Of a DNA stretch of 13,041 bases, positions 6,412 to 13,041 are shown one piece after another. The position numbers and the translations under genes were made by a program. Under the pieces are notes generated by a model. That model saw only the letters and a list, made by a program, of their open reading frames with translations, was not told the origin of the DNA and did no database searches. This stretch comes from Magnetospirillum sp. (lineage in GTDB: Bacteria; Pseudomonadota; Alphaproteobacteria; Rhodospirillales; Magnetospirillaceae), in the NCBI GenBank assembly GCA_020217035.1, contig JAIWOG010000037.1, positions 1 to 13,041 of the forward strand, given 5' to 3'. Position 1 is the first letter of the stretch. Each line of letters starts with the position of its first letter.

Positions 6412-7053
6412 ATGGAGACGAACGCATGCAGCACCAACCGGGCCTGTCATGCCATTTCCGGCGTGGTGCTGGACGTGGTGCAGGCCATGCTGCGTGAATT
6501 GTCGGTCAACGGCAAAGTCGACTTGGCCGACGCGGAACGCCTTATTTCCTTGGTCCGCCGCGGTCCCATGACCCTGGATTCGGCCTTCGCCGCCCAAGAG
6601 GAAAAGTGCCGCACCCATCATTCCAAGCCCAAGGGCAACGTGGGGGCGCGGTCCAATCCCTTCCAACGCCTGATGGTTCGGCCGTTGGAACCCTTGCTGG
6701 GCGACATTCTGCCGCGCCCCTTGCTGCCCCATTATTTCCAGTTCGTCGACACTGTGCTGGGGCCGGCGGCCCGGGACGAACTGGAACGTGATTGTCGGGC
6801 TTTGATCCAGGCGCTGCTGGTGGTCCATGGCAACAACCTGACCTGGGACCATTTCTACGGCGATCCGCGTTGCATCAAGATCCTGCGGCGCGCCTTGGCC
6901 ATCATCGCCTCGATCCTGGCCCAACCCCACGGTCCGGCCATGTGGCGCAGGCATCTGGGCCGCCCCCTGGGCGACATCCCCGCCCCGGATTCCGCCCGGT
7001 TGGACCAGATTCTCGACACCTTGCTGCAAACCCATCACGGATTGGCCGCCTGA
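6412..7053 (+). CDS. Protein of unknown function, 213 residues
   Basis: I do not recognise this protein. It is predicted soluble, with no signal peptide. A cysteine-containing N-terminus (METNACSTNRACH) is followed by a helical region (about 14-50), a basic stretch with CRTHHSKPKG (66-75), then a proline-rich turn PLEPLLGDILPRPLLPHYF (91-109). The helical C-terminal half contains VVHGNNLTWDHFYGD (137-151), a hydrophobic helix ILRRALAIIASIL (157-169), and ends in LLQTHHGLAA. Coding is supported by GC-rich codon bias and a long frame. The ATG at 6412 is the first in-frame start after yifB stops, but it has no ribosome binding site and is preceded by a hairpin. The next in-frame ATG is 6487, also without one. 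Whether it is co-transcribed with yifB, 74 bases upstream, is unclear. Confidence 0.65.
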   Translation: METNACSTNRACHAISGVVLDVVQAMLRELSVNGKVDLADAERLISLVRRGPMTLDSAFAAQEEKCRTHHSKPKGNVGARSNPFQRLMVRPLEPLLGDILPRPLLPHYFQFVDTVLGPAARDELERDCRALIQALLVVHGNNLTWDHFYGDPRCIKILRRALAIIASILAQPHGPAMWRRHLGRPLGDIPAPDSARLDQILDTLLQTHHGLAA

Positions 7054-7079
7054 CCCCGTCACTTGACCAAAGTCGGGGT
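7053..7079 (+). terminator. Imperfect hairpin at the end of the unknown gene, possible terminator
   Basis: ACCCCG (7053-7058) pairs with CGGGGT (7074-7079), and ACTT (7061-7064) pairs with AAGT (7070-7073), with a two-base bulge and a five-base loop. The hairpin begins at the last base of the stop codon. A G-rich stretch follows instead of a T tract, so this would be a poor intrinsic terminator. Confidence 0.3.
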
Positions 7080-7128
7080 AGGGGGCAAGGGCATTGGTTA
7101 GATTGGGACAGACCAGGAGGAATGCCCC

Positions 7129-7470
7129 GTGAACCGATCCGTCATCTTTTGGGCCTCGTTGCTGCTGCTGGCGGTGGAACTGGCCATCTTCGCCTTTGTC
7201 ACCCTGCATCTGGATGCCGGACTGAAAACCGAGATGCGCGACGGCCAACCCTTCGGGAACTGCCTGAAGGAAGAGTTCGAAATCGTCGGCCTGGCCTGGC
7301 TGGCCATGACCTGCCTGGCTTTTGTCGGCGCTGTCCTTAGCCTGTTCAAGAAATCCAAATGGCTGTGGCTGGCCGCCTTCGTCCTGCCGGTGATCGTCGC
7401 CACCACCTTGGCCAAGTACCAGGAAGACCGCTTCCCCGCCTGCTGGGAACGGCCGGCCGAGGCTAAATAG
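7129..7470 (+). CDS. Small three-helix membrane protein of unknown function
   Basis: A 113-residue integral membrane protein. The GTG start is set by AGGAGG at 7115-7120, 8 bases upstream. Three hydrophobic helices can be seen at about 5-28 (VIFWASLLLLAVELAIFAFV), 50-73 and 78-95. The first loop (29-49) is charged and holds a cysteine (NC at 44-45); a second cysteine lies near the C-terminus (PACWERP). The short turn between helices 2 and 3 is basic (KKSK), so by the positive-inside rule that turn faces the cytoplasm and the first loop does too if three helices span. No family is recognised. The last 8 bases overlap the end of xth on the opposite strand. Confidence 0.7.
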   Translation: MNRSVIFWASLLLLAVELAIFAFVTLHLDAGLKTEMRDGQPFGNCLKEEFEIVGLAWLAMTCLAFVGAVLSLFKKSKWLWLAAFVLPVIVATTLAKYQEDRFPACWERPAEAK

Positions 7471-8251
7471 CCAGTTCCACCAAAACCGGCACGTGGTCGG
7501 ACGGTTGCTCCCACGACCGTGCCTCGCGCAGGACCTGGACTTCGCCCACCGCTGCGGCCAAGGGCGGGGTCACCCACACATGGTCCAGCCGGCGGCCACG
7601 GTCGTTCTTTTGCCAATCGGGCGAACGATAGCTCCACCAAGTGAACAGTTTTTCCGATGGCGGGATCACCTTGCGCATGGCATCCACCCAATCCAGGCTG
7701 GCCTGCATGCGGTCCAGCAGTTCGACCTCGACCGGGGTGTGGCTGACCACCTTCAACAGCTGCTTATGCGACCAGACGTCGGTTTCCAACGGCGCGATGT
7801 TGAGGTCGCCCACCAGGATCAGCTTGTCCTGGGGGGTATAGGTCTGGCCCAGCCAATCGGTCACCTGGGTCAGGAAATCCAGCTTGTGGGCGAACTTGTC
7901 GTTGAGCGCCGGATCGGGGATGTCGCCGCCGGCCGGCACGTACAGGCAATGGATTTCCGCCTGGTCCAGCCGCGCCACCATGTGGCGGCGGTCGTCGCGC
8001 CCGCACCAGGACGGGGTCTGGACGTCGCGTAGCGGCATTTTCGACAAGATGGCGATTCCGTTATAGCCCTTCATGCCATGGAAGGCGACATGGGGAAACC
8101 CCAAGGCCCGGCAGGCATCAGCGGGAAACAACTCGTCCACCACCTTGATTTCCTGCAGGCAGATGATGTCGGGGTTCAACGTCTCGACCACCCGGGCCAA
8201 CAGGTCGAAACGCAGACGAACGGAATTGATGTTCCAGGTGACGACACGCAC
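7463..8251 (-). CDS. xth: Exodeoxyribonuclease III (AP endonuclease)
   Basis: Base-excision repair nuclease that cuts at abasic sites and removes 3' blocking groups. The 262-residue length is close to that of E. coli Xth (268). All active-site elements of the EEP fold are present: WN at 6-7 (Asn7), QEIK with Glu34, Tyr104 in LYVPAGGD, GDLNIAP with Asp149 and Asn151, the RLDHVWV strand (221-227), and SDHVPV with Asp252 and His253. The start is a GTG at 8251 with AAGGGG 8 bases upstream (8260-8265). The gene follows lolA on the same strand but is separated by 337 bases with terminator-like repeats, so it probably has its own promoter. Its stop codon lies inside the end of the convergent membrane-protein gene. 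The symbol xthA would be equally suitable. Confidence 0.95.
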   Translation of the reverse strand: MRVVTWNINSVRLRFDLLARVVETLNPDIICLQEIKVVDELFPADACRALGFPHVAFHGMKGYNGIAILSKMPLRDVQTPSWCGRDDRRHMVARLDQAEIHCLYVPAGGDIPDPALNDKFAHKLDFLTQVTDWLGQTYTPQDKLILVGDLNIAPLETDVWSHKQLLKVVSHTPVEVELLDRMQASLDWVDAMRKVIPPSEKLFTWWSYRSPDWQKNDRGRRLDHVWVTPPLAAAVGEVQVLREARSWEQPSDHVPVLVELAI

Positions 8252-8322
8252 GACGCTTTCCCCTTGCTGGCTTGGTGGGGCGTTTTAGCATCATTCCAGC
8301 TTGGGACGAAACGGCCTTGCCC

Positions 8323-8359
8323 AAAAGAAGGGGGCGCCCGACCAGGGGGTGTCGGGCGC
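8323..8359 (-). repeat. 37-base hairpin repeat, copy nearer xth (terminator-like on the - strand)
   Basis: One of two identical 37-base copies. GCGCCCGAC (8334-8342) and GTCGGGCGC (8351-8359) form a perfect 9-base stem around the loop CAGGGGGT. Read on the - strand the stem is followed by CCCCTTCTTTT, so the element resembles an intrinsic terminator of the lolA direction with a delayed T tract. A second small hairpin, GGCCGC/GCGGCC with a three-base loop (8363-8377), precedes it on the - strand. Confidence 0.8.
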
Positions 8360-8384
8360 ACCGGCCGCTGCGCGGCCTACCTTT

Positions 8385-8421
8385 AAAAGAAGGGGGCGCC
8401 CGACCAGGGGGTGTCGGGCGC
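8385..8421 (-). repeat. 37-base hairpin repeat, copy nearer lolA (terminator-like on the - strand)
   Basis: Identical in all 37 bases to the copy starting 62 bases to the left. Here the stem extends to 11 bases, because GG at 8394-8395 also pairs with CC at 8422-8423. On the - strand it is followed by CCCCTTCTTTT and preceded by a hairpin CTCCG/CGGAG with a three-base loop (8434-8446). It is the first strong hairpin reached by transcription leaving lolA and probably ends most of it. Confidence 0.8.
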
Positions 8422-8563
8422 CCGGGGGGACCACTCCGTCGCGGAGCGTCTCGTGGGGAGGGCAGGGGAAACCATCCCCACCGGCCATGGCCGTTGCGGC
8501 CCAGCCGCTTAAACCCTTAGGTGGGCAGTGACAGCGGCGGCTGTTATGGGAACGTGCGCAAGC

Positions 8564-8588
8564 CAGCCATGAGCCAAACGCATGGCTG
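8564..8588 (-). repeat. 8-base inverted repeat directly after the lolA stop codon
   Basis: CAGCCATG (8564-8571) and CATGGCTG (8581-8588) form a perfect stem with a nine-base loop that starts at the base after the lolA TGA. There is no T tract after it on the - strand, so it is more likely an mRNA 3'-end stabiliser or partial terminator than a full terminator. Confidence 0.45.
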
Positions 8589-9233
8589 TCAGCCGTCGTT
8601 CAACCTGGGCTTGGTGAACTTGGCGTCCTTGAACTCGAACAACGAGCGATCCAGGCTGACGCCGTTCTGGGCCTCGTACAACGACACCGTGGTCATATTG
8701 CCCTGGGCGTCCAGCACCCGCCATTGCCGCAATTGAAAGGGGGAATCGGAAAACACCAGGGTCAACTCGCCCTGGCCGGGATCGCCGCTTTCCACCAGCG
8801 AAATGCTCAACACGCCGGGCGCCCGCGTCACCTTGGTCACCGCCAGGTCCTTGCCATTCAGTTGCACATTCTCGCGCACCAGCACACCCGCCGGGGTGGA
8901 ATCCAGGGGGATATAACTGGGTTCGCCCAATTCACGGTCATGGACGATCAAAAACGAGCCGTCAGCGACCACCAGCAACGGCGAGGGTGGATCGTATTGC
9001 AGCCGCATGCGACCCGGTCGCCAGAAATAGGCTGTGCCTTCGGCGATGTTGCCGTTAGGGGCGTATTGCTGGAACCGCGCCTTCAGGGTGGTGATCCCGT
9101 TCATATAGGCTTCGGCGCGGGCAATATCGGCCTTGTCCTGGTCCGACAGCGGCTTGCGCGGGCTGGCGGCCTGGGCGGCGGAAGCCAAAGCCAGCAGCGC
9201 CATCATGACCAGAACGATGCGACGGTTGAACAC
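8589..9233 (-). CDS. lolA: Outer-membrane lipoprotein carrier protein LolA
   Basis: Periplasmic chaperone that takes lipoproteins released by the LolCDE transporter and carries them to the outer membrane. From the GTG at 9233 it has 214 residues. A signal peptide MFNRRIVLVMMALLALASAAQAA is expected to be cut near residue 23. The mature part has the LolA half-barrel signature: a helix ending in ITTLKARFQQYAPNG, then GTAYFWRPGRMRLQYDPPSPLLVVADG, strand LIVHDRELGE, then LTLVFSDSPFQLRQWRVLDAQGNMTTVSLYEAQNGVSLD. The ribosome binding site AAGGAG (9243-9248) is 9 bases upstream and rules out the longer frame opening at 9260. It lies 56 bases after ftsK, as in E. coli and many other proteobacteria, so co-transcription is likely. 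Its likely clients include the BON lipoprotein at the left of the window. Confidence 0.93.
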   Translation of the reverse strand: MFNRRIVLVMMALLALASAAQAASPRKPLSDQDKADIARAEAYMNGITTLKARFQQYAPNGNIAEGTAYFWRPGRMRLQYDPPSPLLVVADGSFLIVHDRELGEPSYIPLDSTPAGVLVRENVQLNGKDLAVTKVTRAPGVLSISLVESGDPGQGELTLVFSDSPFQLRQWRVLDAQGNMTTVSLYEAQNGVSLDRSLFEFKDAKFTKPRLNDG

Positions 9234-9242
9234 GGGAAAACA

Positions 9243-9248
9243 CTCCTT
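9243..9248 (-). promoter_or_regulatory. Ribosome binding site deciding the lolA start
   Basis: On the - strand AAGGAG lies 9 bases before the GTG at 9233. It falls inside the longer open frame that begins at 9260, so the shorter product with a normal signal peptide is the better choice. Confidence 0.75.
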
Positions 9249-9289
9249 GCAGCCAATCATCTCGGTTTAAGTGACGATGATGGCGGAAT

Positions 9290-11713
9290 TTAGTAATCGT
9301 CGCGGGTCTGGCGCACCAAAATCTCGCGCTTGCCCACGTGGTTGGGCTTGCCCACCACGCCTTCGGCTTCCATGCGCTCGATCAGGCGGGCGGCGCGGTT
9401 ATAGCCGATTTGCAGGTGGCGCTGGATGAAGCTGGTGGACGCCTTGCCCTCGCGGGCCACCAGGGCGACCGCCTGGTCGTAAAGGTCGTCACCCGAACCA
9501 CCACCATTGCCGCCCCCGGGGGCGCCGAATTCGCCGCCTTCCTCGTCCTCGGTGACCGCTTCCACGTACATGGGCTCGCCCTGGCTGCGCAGATGCTCGA
9601 CCACCTTCTCCACTTCCTGGTCGGAGACGAAGGGACCGTGGACGCGGGCGATGCGACCGCCGGCGGCCATGTACAGCATGTCGCCCTGGCCCAGCAATTG
9701 TTCGGCGCCCTGTTCGCCCAGGATGGTACGTGAATCGATCTTGCTGGTGACCTGGAAGGAAATGCGGGTGGGAAAATTGGCCTTGATGGTGCCGGTGATG
9801 ACGTCCACCGACGGGCGCTGGGTCGCCATCACCAGATGGATGCCGGCGGCGCGCGCCATCTGGGCCAGACGCTGCACCGCCGCCTCAATGTCCTTGCCGG
9901 CCACCAGCATCAGATCGGCCATTTCGTCGACGATGACGACGATGAAGGGCAGGGCCTTCAGTTCCAGCAATTGTTCTTCATAGATGGGCTTGCCGGTGTC
10001 GGGGTCGAAACCGGTCTGCACCGTCCGCGTCAACTGTTCGCCACGGTCGCGGGCCTCGGCCAGGCGTTGGTTGTAGCCGGCGATGTTGCGCACCCCCAGC
10101 TGGCTCATGGCGCGATAGCGGTCTTCCATTTCACGGACCGCCCATTTCAGCGCCACCACCGCCTTGCCCGGTTCGGTGACCACTGGCGCCAGCAGATGGG
10201 GGATGCCGTCATAGACCGACAGTTCCAGCATCTTGGGATCGATCATGATCAGCCGGCATTCATCCGGGGTCAGCCGGTACAGCAGCGACAGGATCATGGT
10301 GTTGACCGCCACCGACTTGCCCGAACCGGTGGTGCCGGCGATCAACAGATGCGGCATGCGGGCCAGGTCGACCATAACGGGAGCGCCGCCGATGTCCTTG
10401 CCCAGCACCAAGGTCAGCTTGGCGGGGGCCTTCTCGAAGGCTTCCGAGGCCAAAAGCTCGCGCAGGTAGACCACCTCGCGCCGCGAATTGGGCAATTCGA
10501 TGCCGATGACCGAACGGCCGGGAATGGTGGCGATACGCACCGACAGCGCCGACATGGACCGCGCGATGTCGTCGGCCAGGCCGATGACCCGGCTGGTCTT
10601 GGTGCCGGGCGCCGGTTCCAACTCGTAAAGGGTCACCACCGGACCGGGGCGAACCTTGACCACCTTGCCGTTGACGCCGAAATCCTCCAGCACGCTTTCC
10701 AGCAACTTGGCGTTCTGGGCCAGGGAATCCTGGGACATCAGATTGTGTTTTTGTTCCGGCGGCGGCGTCAGCAGACCCAAAGGCGGCACTTCGTAGCCCG
10801 GTCCCACCGGCCCGCCCAAGTCCAGCGTTCCCTGACGGGCGGCCTTTTCCCGCTTGCCGGCGATGGGCGGCGGACGCTTGGGCTCCACCAGGGCACCGTA
10901 TTGCGGCATCTGTTCCAACGCGTCGTCGTCCTGGTCGTCGACCAGCGGGTAAGGCGGCGGCGCATCCCTGTCGTCCTGGTCCTCGTCGTCGTCATCCACC
11001 GTCGCCGGCACCGGTCGCGCCAAGGGCGAACGGCCGCTGGTCACCGTCACCGCGGGCTCGCGGCGGGCGGAATCGGGATTGGAACGCAAAGACCCGGCCG
11101 CCTGCAACGACCTGCGACCAGCCTTGCCCAGACTGGCCCAGTCCGAGGGCGACAGCCCAAGGGCGAAGATCGAGGCGAAGAACGCCACGCCCAGGCAGGC
11201 GCTGCCCACCGCCCACAGCATGTGCGGCGGCACGTGGGGGGCGACGAAGGCGGCGACGATGACCTTGCCCAGGGCACCACCGGGACCGATGGCCAGGAAG
11301 GTCAGACGCGGCAAGGGCAAAGCCGCCAGGGCCACCGACCAGATCACCACCACCACCGGCAACAGGGCGACGCGCAGCCCCCACAGTCTGGGCGGTTCGG
11401 CCTTGATCAGAATGCGCAGCCCCCAGGCGGCGGGAATCAGCACCGCCAGCCAACACCCCAGGCCGAAGAACTGGTCCAGCAAATCGGCGATGGCGGCGCC
11501 GAAACGCCCCAGCGCGTTGTTCACCGGGCTGTCCACCGCGGTGTTGAAGGACGGGTCGCGGGGATCGGCGGTGACCAGGGCGGCGCCGACCATGATCGCC
11601 ACCGCGGTCAAAGCCAAGCCGCCCAGCCGGGCCACCAGCCGGCGCAAGGCCGGGACGGTGCCCTTGGGCAGGAAGCTTTGCTTTTGAACCCCCTTCTTGG
11701 CCGCGGCCATCAT
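9290..11713 (-). CDS. ftsK: DNA translocase FtsK
   Basis: Septal DNA pump that clears chromosome ends during division and activates XerCD recombination at dif. The product has 807 residues, the short-linker form common in alphaproteobacteria (E. coli FtsK has 1329). The N-terminal membrane domain has four or five helices (about 33-49, 84-103, 113-131, 167-187, possibly 137-156). A linker (about 200-325) is rich in acidic and proline residues, with a D/E/Q run at 240-270. The motor follows: alpha/beta domain with [22 protein letters not shown], Walker A GTTGSGKS (460-467), [21 protein letters not shown], Walker [11 protein letters not shown] (591-600) and [13 protein letters not shown]. The C-terminal winged-helix gamma domain (about 742-805), which reads KOPS sites and contacts XerD, is complete. 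Adjacent ATGs at 11713 and 11710 follow AGGGGGG; the second has better spacing. It starts 5 bases after the aminotransferase stop. Confidence 0.97.
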   Translation of the reverse strand: MMAAAKKGVQKQSFLPKGTVPALRRLVARLGGLALTAVAIMVGAALVTADPRDPSFNTAVDSPVNNALGRFGAAIADLLDQFFGLGCWLAVLIPAAWGLRILIKAEPPRLWGLRVALLPVVVVIWSVALAALPLPRLTFLAIGPGGALGKVIVAAFVAPHVPPHMLWAVGSACLGVAFFASIFALGLSPSDWASLGKAGRRSLQAAGSLRSNPDSARREPAVTVTSGRSPLARPVPATVDDDDEDQDDRDAPPPYPLVDDQDDDALEQMPQYGALVEPKRPPPIAGKREKAARQGTLDLGGPVGPGYEVPPLGLLTPPPEQKHNLMSQDSLAQNAKLLESVLEDFGVNGKVVKVRPGPVVTLYELEPAPGTKTSRVIGLADDIARSMSALSVRIATIPGRSVIGIELPNSRREVVYLRELLASEAFEKAPAKLTLVLGKDIGGAPVMVDLARMPHLLIAGTTGSGKSVAVNTMILSLLYRLTPDECRLIMIDPKMLELSVYDGIPHLLAPVVTEPGKAVVALKWAVREMEDRYRAMSQLGVRNIAGYNQRLAEARDRGEQLTRTVQTGFDPDTGKPIYEEQLLELKALPFIVVIVDEMADLMLVAGKDIEAAVQRLAQMARAAGIHLVMATQRPSVDVITGTIKANFPTRISFQVTSKIDSRTILGEQGAEQLLGQGDMLYMAAGGRIARVHGPFVSDQEVEKVVEHLRSQGEPMYVEAVTEDEEGGEFGAPGGGNGGGSGDDLYDQAVALVAREGKASTSFIQRHLQIGYNRAARLIERMEAEGVVGKPNHVGKREILVRQTRDDY

Positions 11714-11718
11714 CCCCC

Positions 11719-12891
11719 CTAAAGCGTCTCTGCCATCAAGGTCAGCGCCCGCTCGGTCGTCTCGAGATCATGCACCAGGGCGACCCGGATGTAAGTGTCG
11801 CCCACGTCGCCGCGCGACAGGTACTTGCCGGGCAACACCCGGATCTTGGCTTGGCGCCACAAGGCCAAGGCCGCCTTCTCGCCGTCGCCCACATCCAACC
11901 ACAGGAAGAAGCCGCCCGCCGGTCGGGTGAAGCCGAAACGGTCGCCGAAAATCCGTTCCGCCATGTCCAGCTTGGCACGGTACAGATCGCGGTTTTCCCG
12001 CACGTGGTCCTCGTCCCGCCACAGCGCGGCGGCGGCGGCCAGGATGGGCATGGGCGTCGCCGCCCCGCCATAGGACCGCAGGCGGGCGAAAGCCGCCATC
12101 AGTGAGGGATCGCCGGCGACGAAGCCCGATCGCAAGCCGGGAACGCTGGACCGCTTGGACAGCGAATGGAACACCATGACGTTGTCCAGGGAGCCGCCCA
12201 TCTGGGCGCAGGCGGTCAAGGCGCCGGCCGGTTCGACCCGGTCCCAGATTTCCGAATAGCATTCGTCCACGCACAGCACGAAGTTCCAGCGCCGCGCCAG
12301 TTCGATATTGCGCTTCAGCAAGTCCAGGTCGGCCACCGAACCCTGCGGATTGGCCGGACTGCACAGATAAGCCAGCTTGACCCGCGACAGCACCGCGTCG
12401 GGCAGGGTGGTGAAATCGGGCACCGCCGTGGGACCGTCATGGCCGGGCACGAAGGTGGGCTCGGCCCCGGCCATCACCGCGGCGCCCACATAGACCTGAT
12501 AGAACGGATTGGGCAACAGCACCAAGGGCTTGCCCTGGTCCGGGGTCGGCACCGGCGTGATCACAGTCTGGGCGATCAGGTACAGGGCCTCGCGGGTGCC
12601 GGCCACCGGCAACACCGCGCGGTCGGCATCGACCATGCCTTCCGGCAGGGCGAAACGCCGGTTCAGCCATTCGACCACGGCGGCGCGGAAATCGGGGCTG
12701 CCGTTGGCGGGCGGATACTTGCCCCAGGCGCCGGCCTGTTCGGCCAACACTTGCGCCACCAAGGCGGGTGGGCGGTGCTGCGGTTCGCCGATGGACATGA
12801 CCAGCGAGTCAGCGGTAGCGGGTCCGCCCAGCAGGTCGGTCAGCCGCTGGAACGGATAATCGGTCAGTTGGTCGAGCTGTGCATTGAACAT
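11719..12891 (-). CDS. PLP-dependent class I/II aminotransferase, probable N-succinyldiaminopimelate aminotransferase (DapC type)
   Basis: A 390-residue fold-type I aminotransferase. The opening [18 protein letters not shown] and [21 protein letters not shown] and [12 protein letters not shown] are typical of the alphaproteobacterial branch usually called DapC or a close relative. Cofactor residues: Asn181 in SPANPQG, Asp209 and Tyr212 in VDECYSEIW, Lys246 in [15 protein letters not shown] (Schiff base to PLP), and Arg369 in YIRVAL for the substrate carboxylate. DapC makes N-succinyl-diaminopimelate for lysine and peptidoglycan synthesis, which fits its place before ftsK, but sequence alone does not separate this from other aspartate-type aminotransferases. 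The start at 12891 is chosen because the longer frame runs back to 13035 through a strong terminator. Its ribosome binding site is weak. The TAG stop lies 5 bases before ftsK. Confidence 0.88.
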   Translation of the reverse strand: MFNAQLDQLTDYPFQRLTDLLGGPATADSLVMSIGEPQHRPPALVAQVLAEQAGAWGKYPPANGSPDFRAAVVEWLNRRFALPEGMVDADRAVLPVAGTREALYLIAQTVITPVPTPDQGKPLVLLPNPFYQVYVGAAVMAGAEPTFVPGHDGPTAVPDFTTLPDAVLSRVKLAYLCSPANPQGSVADLDLLKRNIELARRWNFVLCVDECYSEIWDRVEPAGALTACAQMGGSLDNVMVFHSLSKRSSVPGLRSGFVAGDPSLMAAFARLRSYGGAATPMPILAAAAALWRDEDHVRENRDLYRAKLDMAERIFGDRFGFTRPAGGFFLWLDVGDGEKAALALWRQAKIRVLPGKYLSRGDVGDTYIRVALVHDLETTERALTLMAETL

Positions 12892-12958
12892 GGGCTTTGT
12901 TCTAACCCATTCCGCCGCCGTCGCCCATGGGGAAATGCCACTTGGCCGGGCATCCCCG

Positions 12959-12988
12959 AAAAGGAAGGGCGCGGCTTTCGCCGCGCCC
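12959..12988 (-). terminator. Strong intrinsic terminator of the gene beyond the right edge
   Basis: On the - strand GGGCGCGGC pairs with GCCGCGCCC (stem 12980-12988 with 12967-12975), a perfect 9-base G/C stem closed by a GAAA tetraloop, and is followed by TTCCTTTT. It lies 27 bases past a stop codon at 13016-13018 and 67 bases upstream of the aminotransferase start. It therefore separates the two transcription units, and the aminotransferase-ftsK-lolA promoter should lie between 12892 and 12958. Confidence 0.75.
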
Positions 12989-13015
12989 CCCTTGCCACAA
13001 CATCCACGAATGGAC

Positions 13016-13041
13016 TTAGTGGATGGATTCGCCATGCAGCG
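13016..13041 (-). CDS. 3' end of an unidentified gene
   Basis: The only - strand frame closed just before the terminator reads LHGESIH and stops with TAA at 13016-13018. Seven residues are too few to name the protein. The frame choice rests on the position of the terminator; another frame runs on as a long extension of the aminotransferase, which is unlikely. Confidence 0.4.

Larger units (their letters stand above)
8252..8588. other. Non-coding stretch between xth and lolA
   Basis: This 337-base stretch has no credible gene; the short open frames in it are GC-rich artefacts crossing the repeats. It holds the xth leader (8252-8322), the two 37-base repeats, two triloop hairpins (8363-8377 and 8434-8446), the palindrome GGCCATGGCC (8483-8492), a small hairpin ACAGC/GCTGT (8531-8544), and an 8-base inverted repeat just past lolA (see separate entry). 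The xth promoter should lie in 8252-8322, but no confident -35/-10 pair was found. Confidence 0.6.

Noticed and set aside
8323..8421. Possible two-repeat CRISPR (37-base repeats with a 25-base interval)
   Set aside because: Only two copies are present, the repeat is a long G/C hairpin with a T-rich side, the interval itself folds into a hairpin, and no cas gene is nearby. A terminator-like intergenic repeat explains it better.
8483..8492. Palindrome GGCCATGGCC between xth and lolA
   Set aside because: A 10-base G/C palindrome is expected by chance in DNA of this composition, and it is not at a promoter.
9836..11722. 628-codon open frame on the + strand opposite ftsK
   Set aside because: Its translation is low in complexity (rich in H, Q, R and G), and it mirrors the strongly supported ftsK gene. 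It is a by-product of GC-rich codon use.
12892..13035. N-terminal extension of the aminotransferase to an ATG at 13035
   Set aside because: The extension would cross the strong 9-base-stem terminator at 12959-12988, and its peptide has no family similarity. The family's usual opening begins at 12891.

Overview
The window is GC-rich, gene-dense bacterial chromosome that reads as an alphaproteobacterium, most likely a Rhodospirillales member close to Magnetospirillum. This is inferred from protein character, gene order, frequent GTG starts (at least five here) and GC-rich codon use; no marker gene fixes the genus. It is mainly housekeeping and cell-envelope DNA. I found no tRNA, rRNA, insertion sequence, phage gene or real CRISPR array.

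Left block, + strand (1-2641): the 3' end of a YraN/UPF0102 gene, a two-BON-domain lipoprotein of the DolP/YraP type, a divergent SirB1-type transglutaminase-like/TPR protein that starts on the last base of the lipoprotein stop codon, and glutathione synthetase gshB. The yraN-dolP pairing also occurs in E. coli.

Middle block (2682-7470): on the - strand, a membrane histidine kinase with a periplasmic CxxCH (haem c) sensor domain and a small glyoxalase-like (VOC) protein with an AT-richer upstream region. They sit between gshB and the + strand yifB/comM-type AAA+ ATPase gene and look like an insertion into an older gshB-yifB neighbourhood. Two + strand genes of unknown function follow, a 213-residue soluble protein and a 113-residue three-helix membrane protein. 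The latter overlaps the end of xth tail to tail.

Right block, - strand (7463-13041), in order of transcription: the last codons of an unknown gene and its strong terminator, a DapC-type PLP aminotransferase, ftsK, lolA, an intergenic stretch with two copies of a 37-base hairpin repeat, then xth (exodeoxyribonuclease III). The aminotransferase and ftsK are 5 bases apart and lolA is 56 bases after ftsK, so these three probably share transcripts. The repeats lie just past lolA and are oriented like terminators for it.

No undescribed multi-gene system is evident. The most unusual items are the haem-c orphan kinase with its VOC neighbour, the paired hairpin modules at 8323-8446, and the gene at 6412, which has no visible ribosome binding site and a palindrome ending one base before its start codon.
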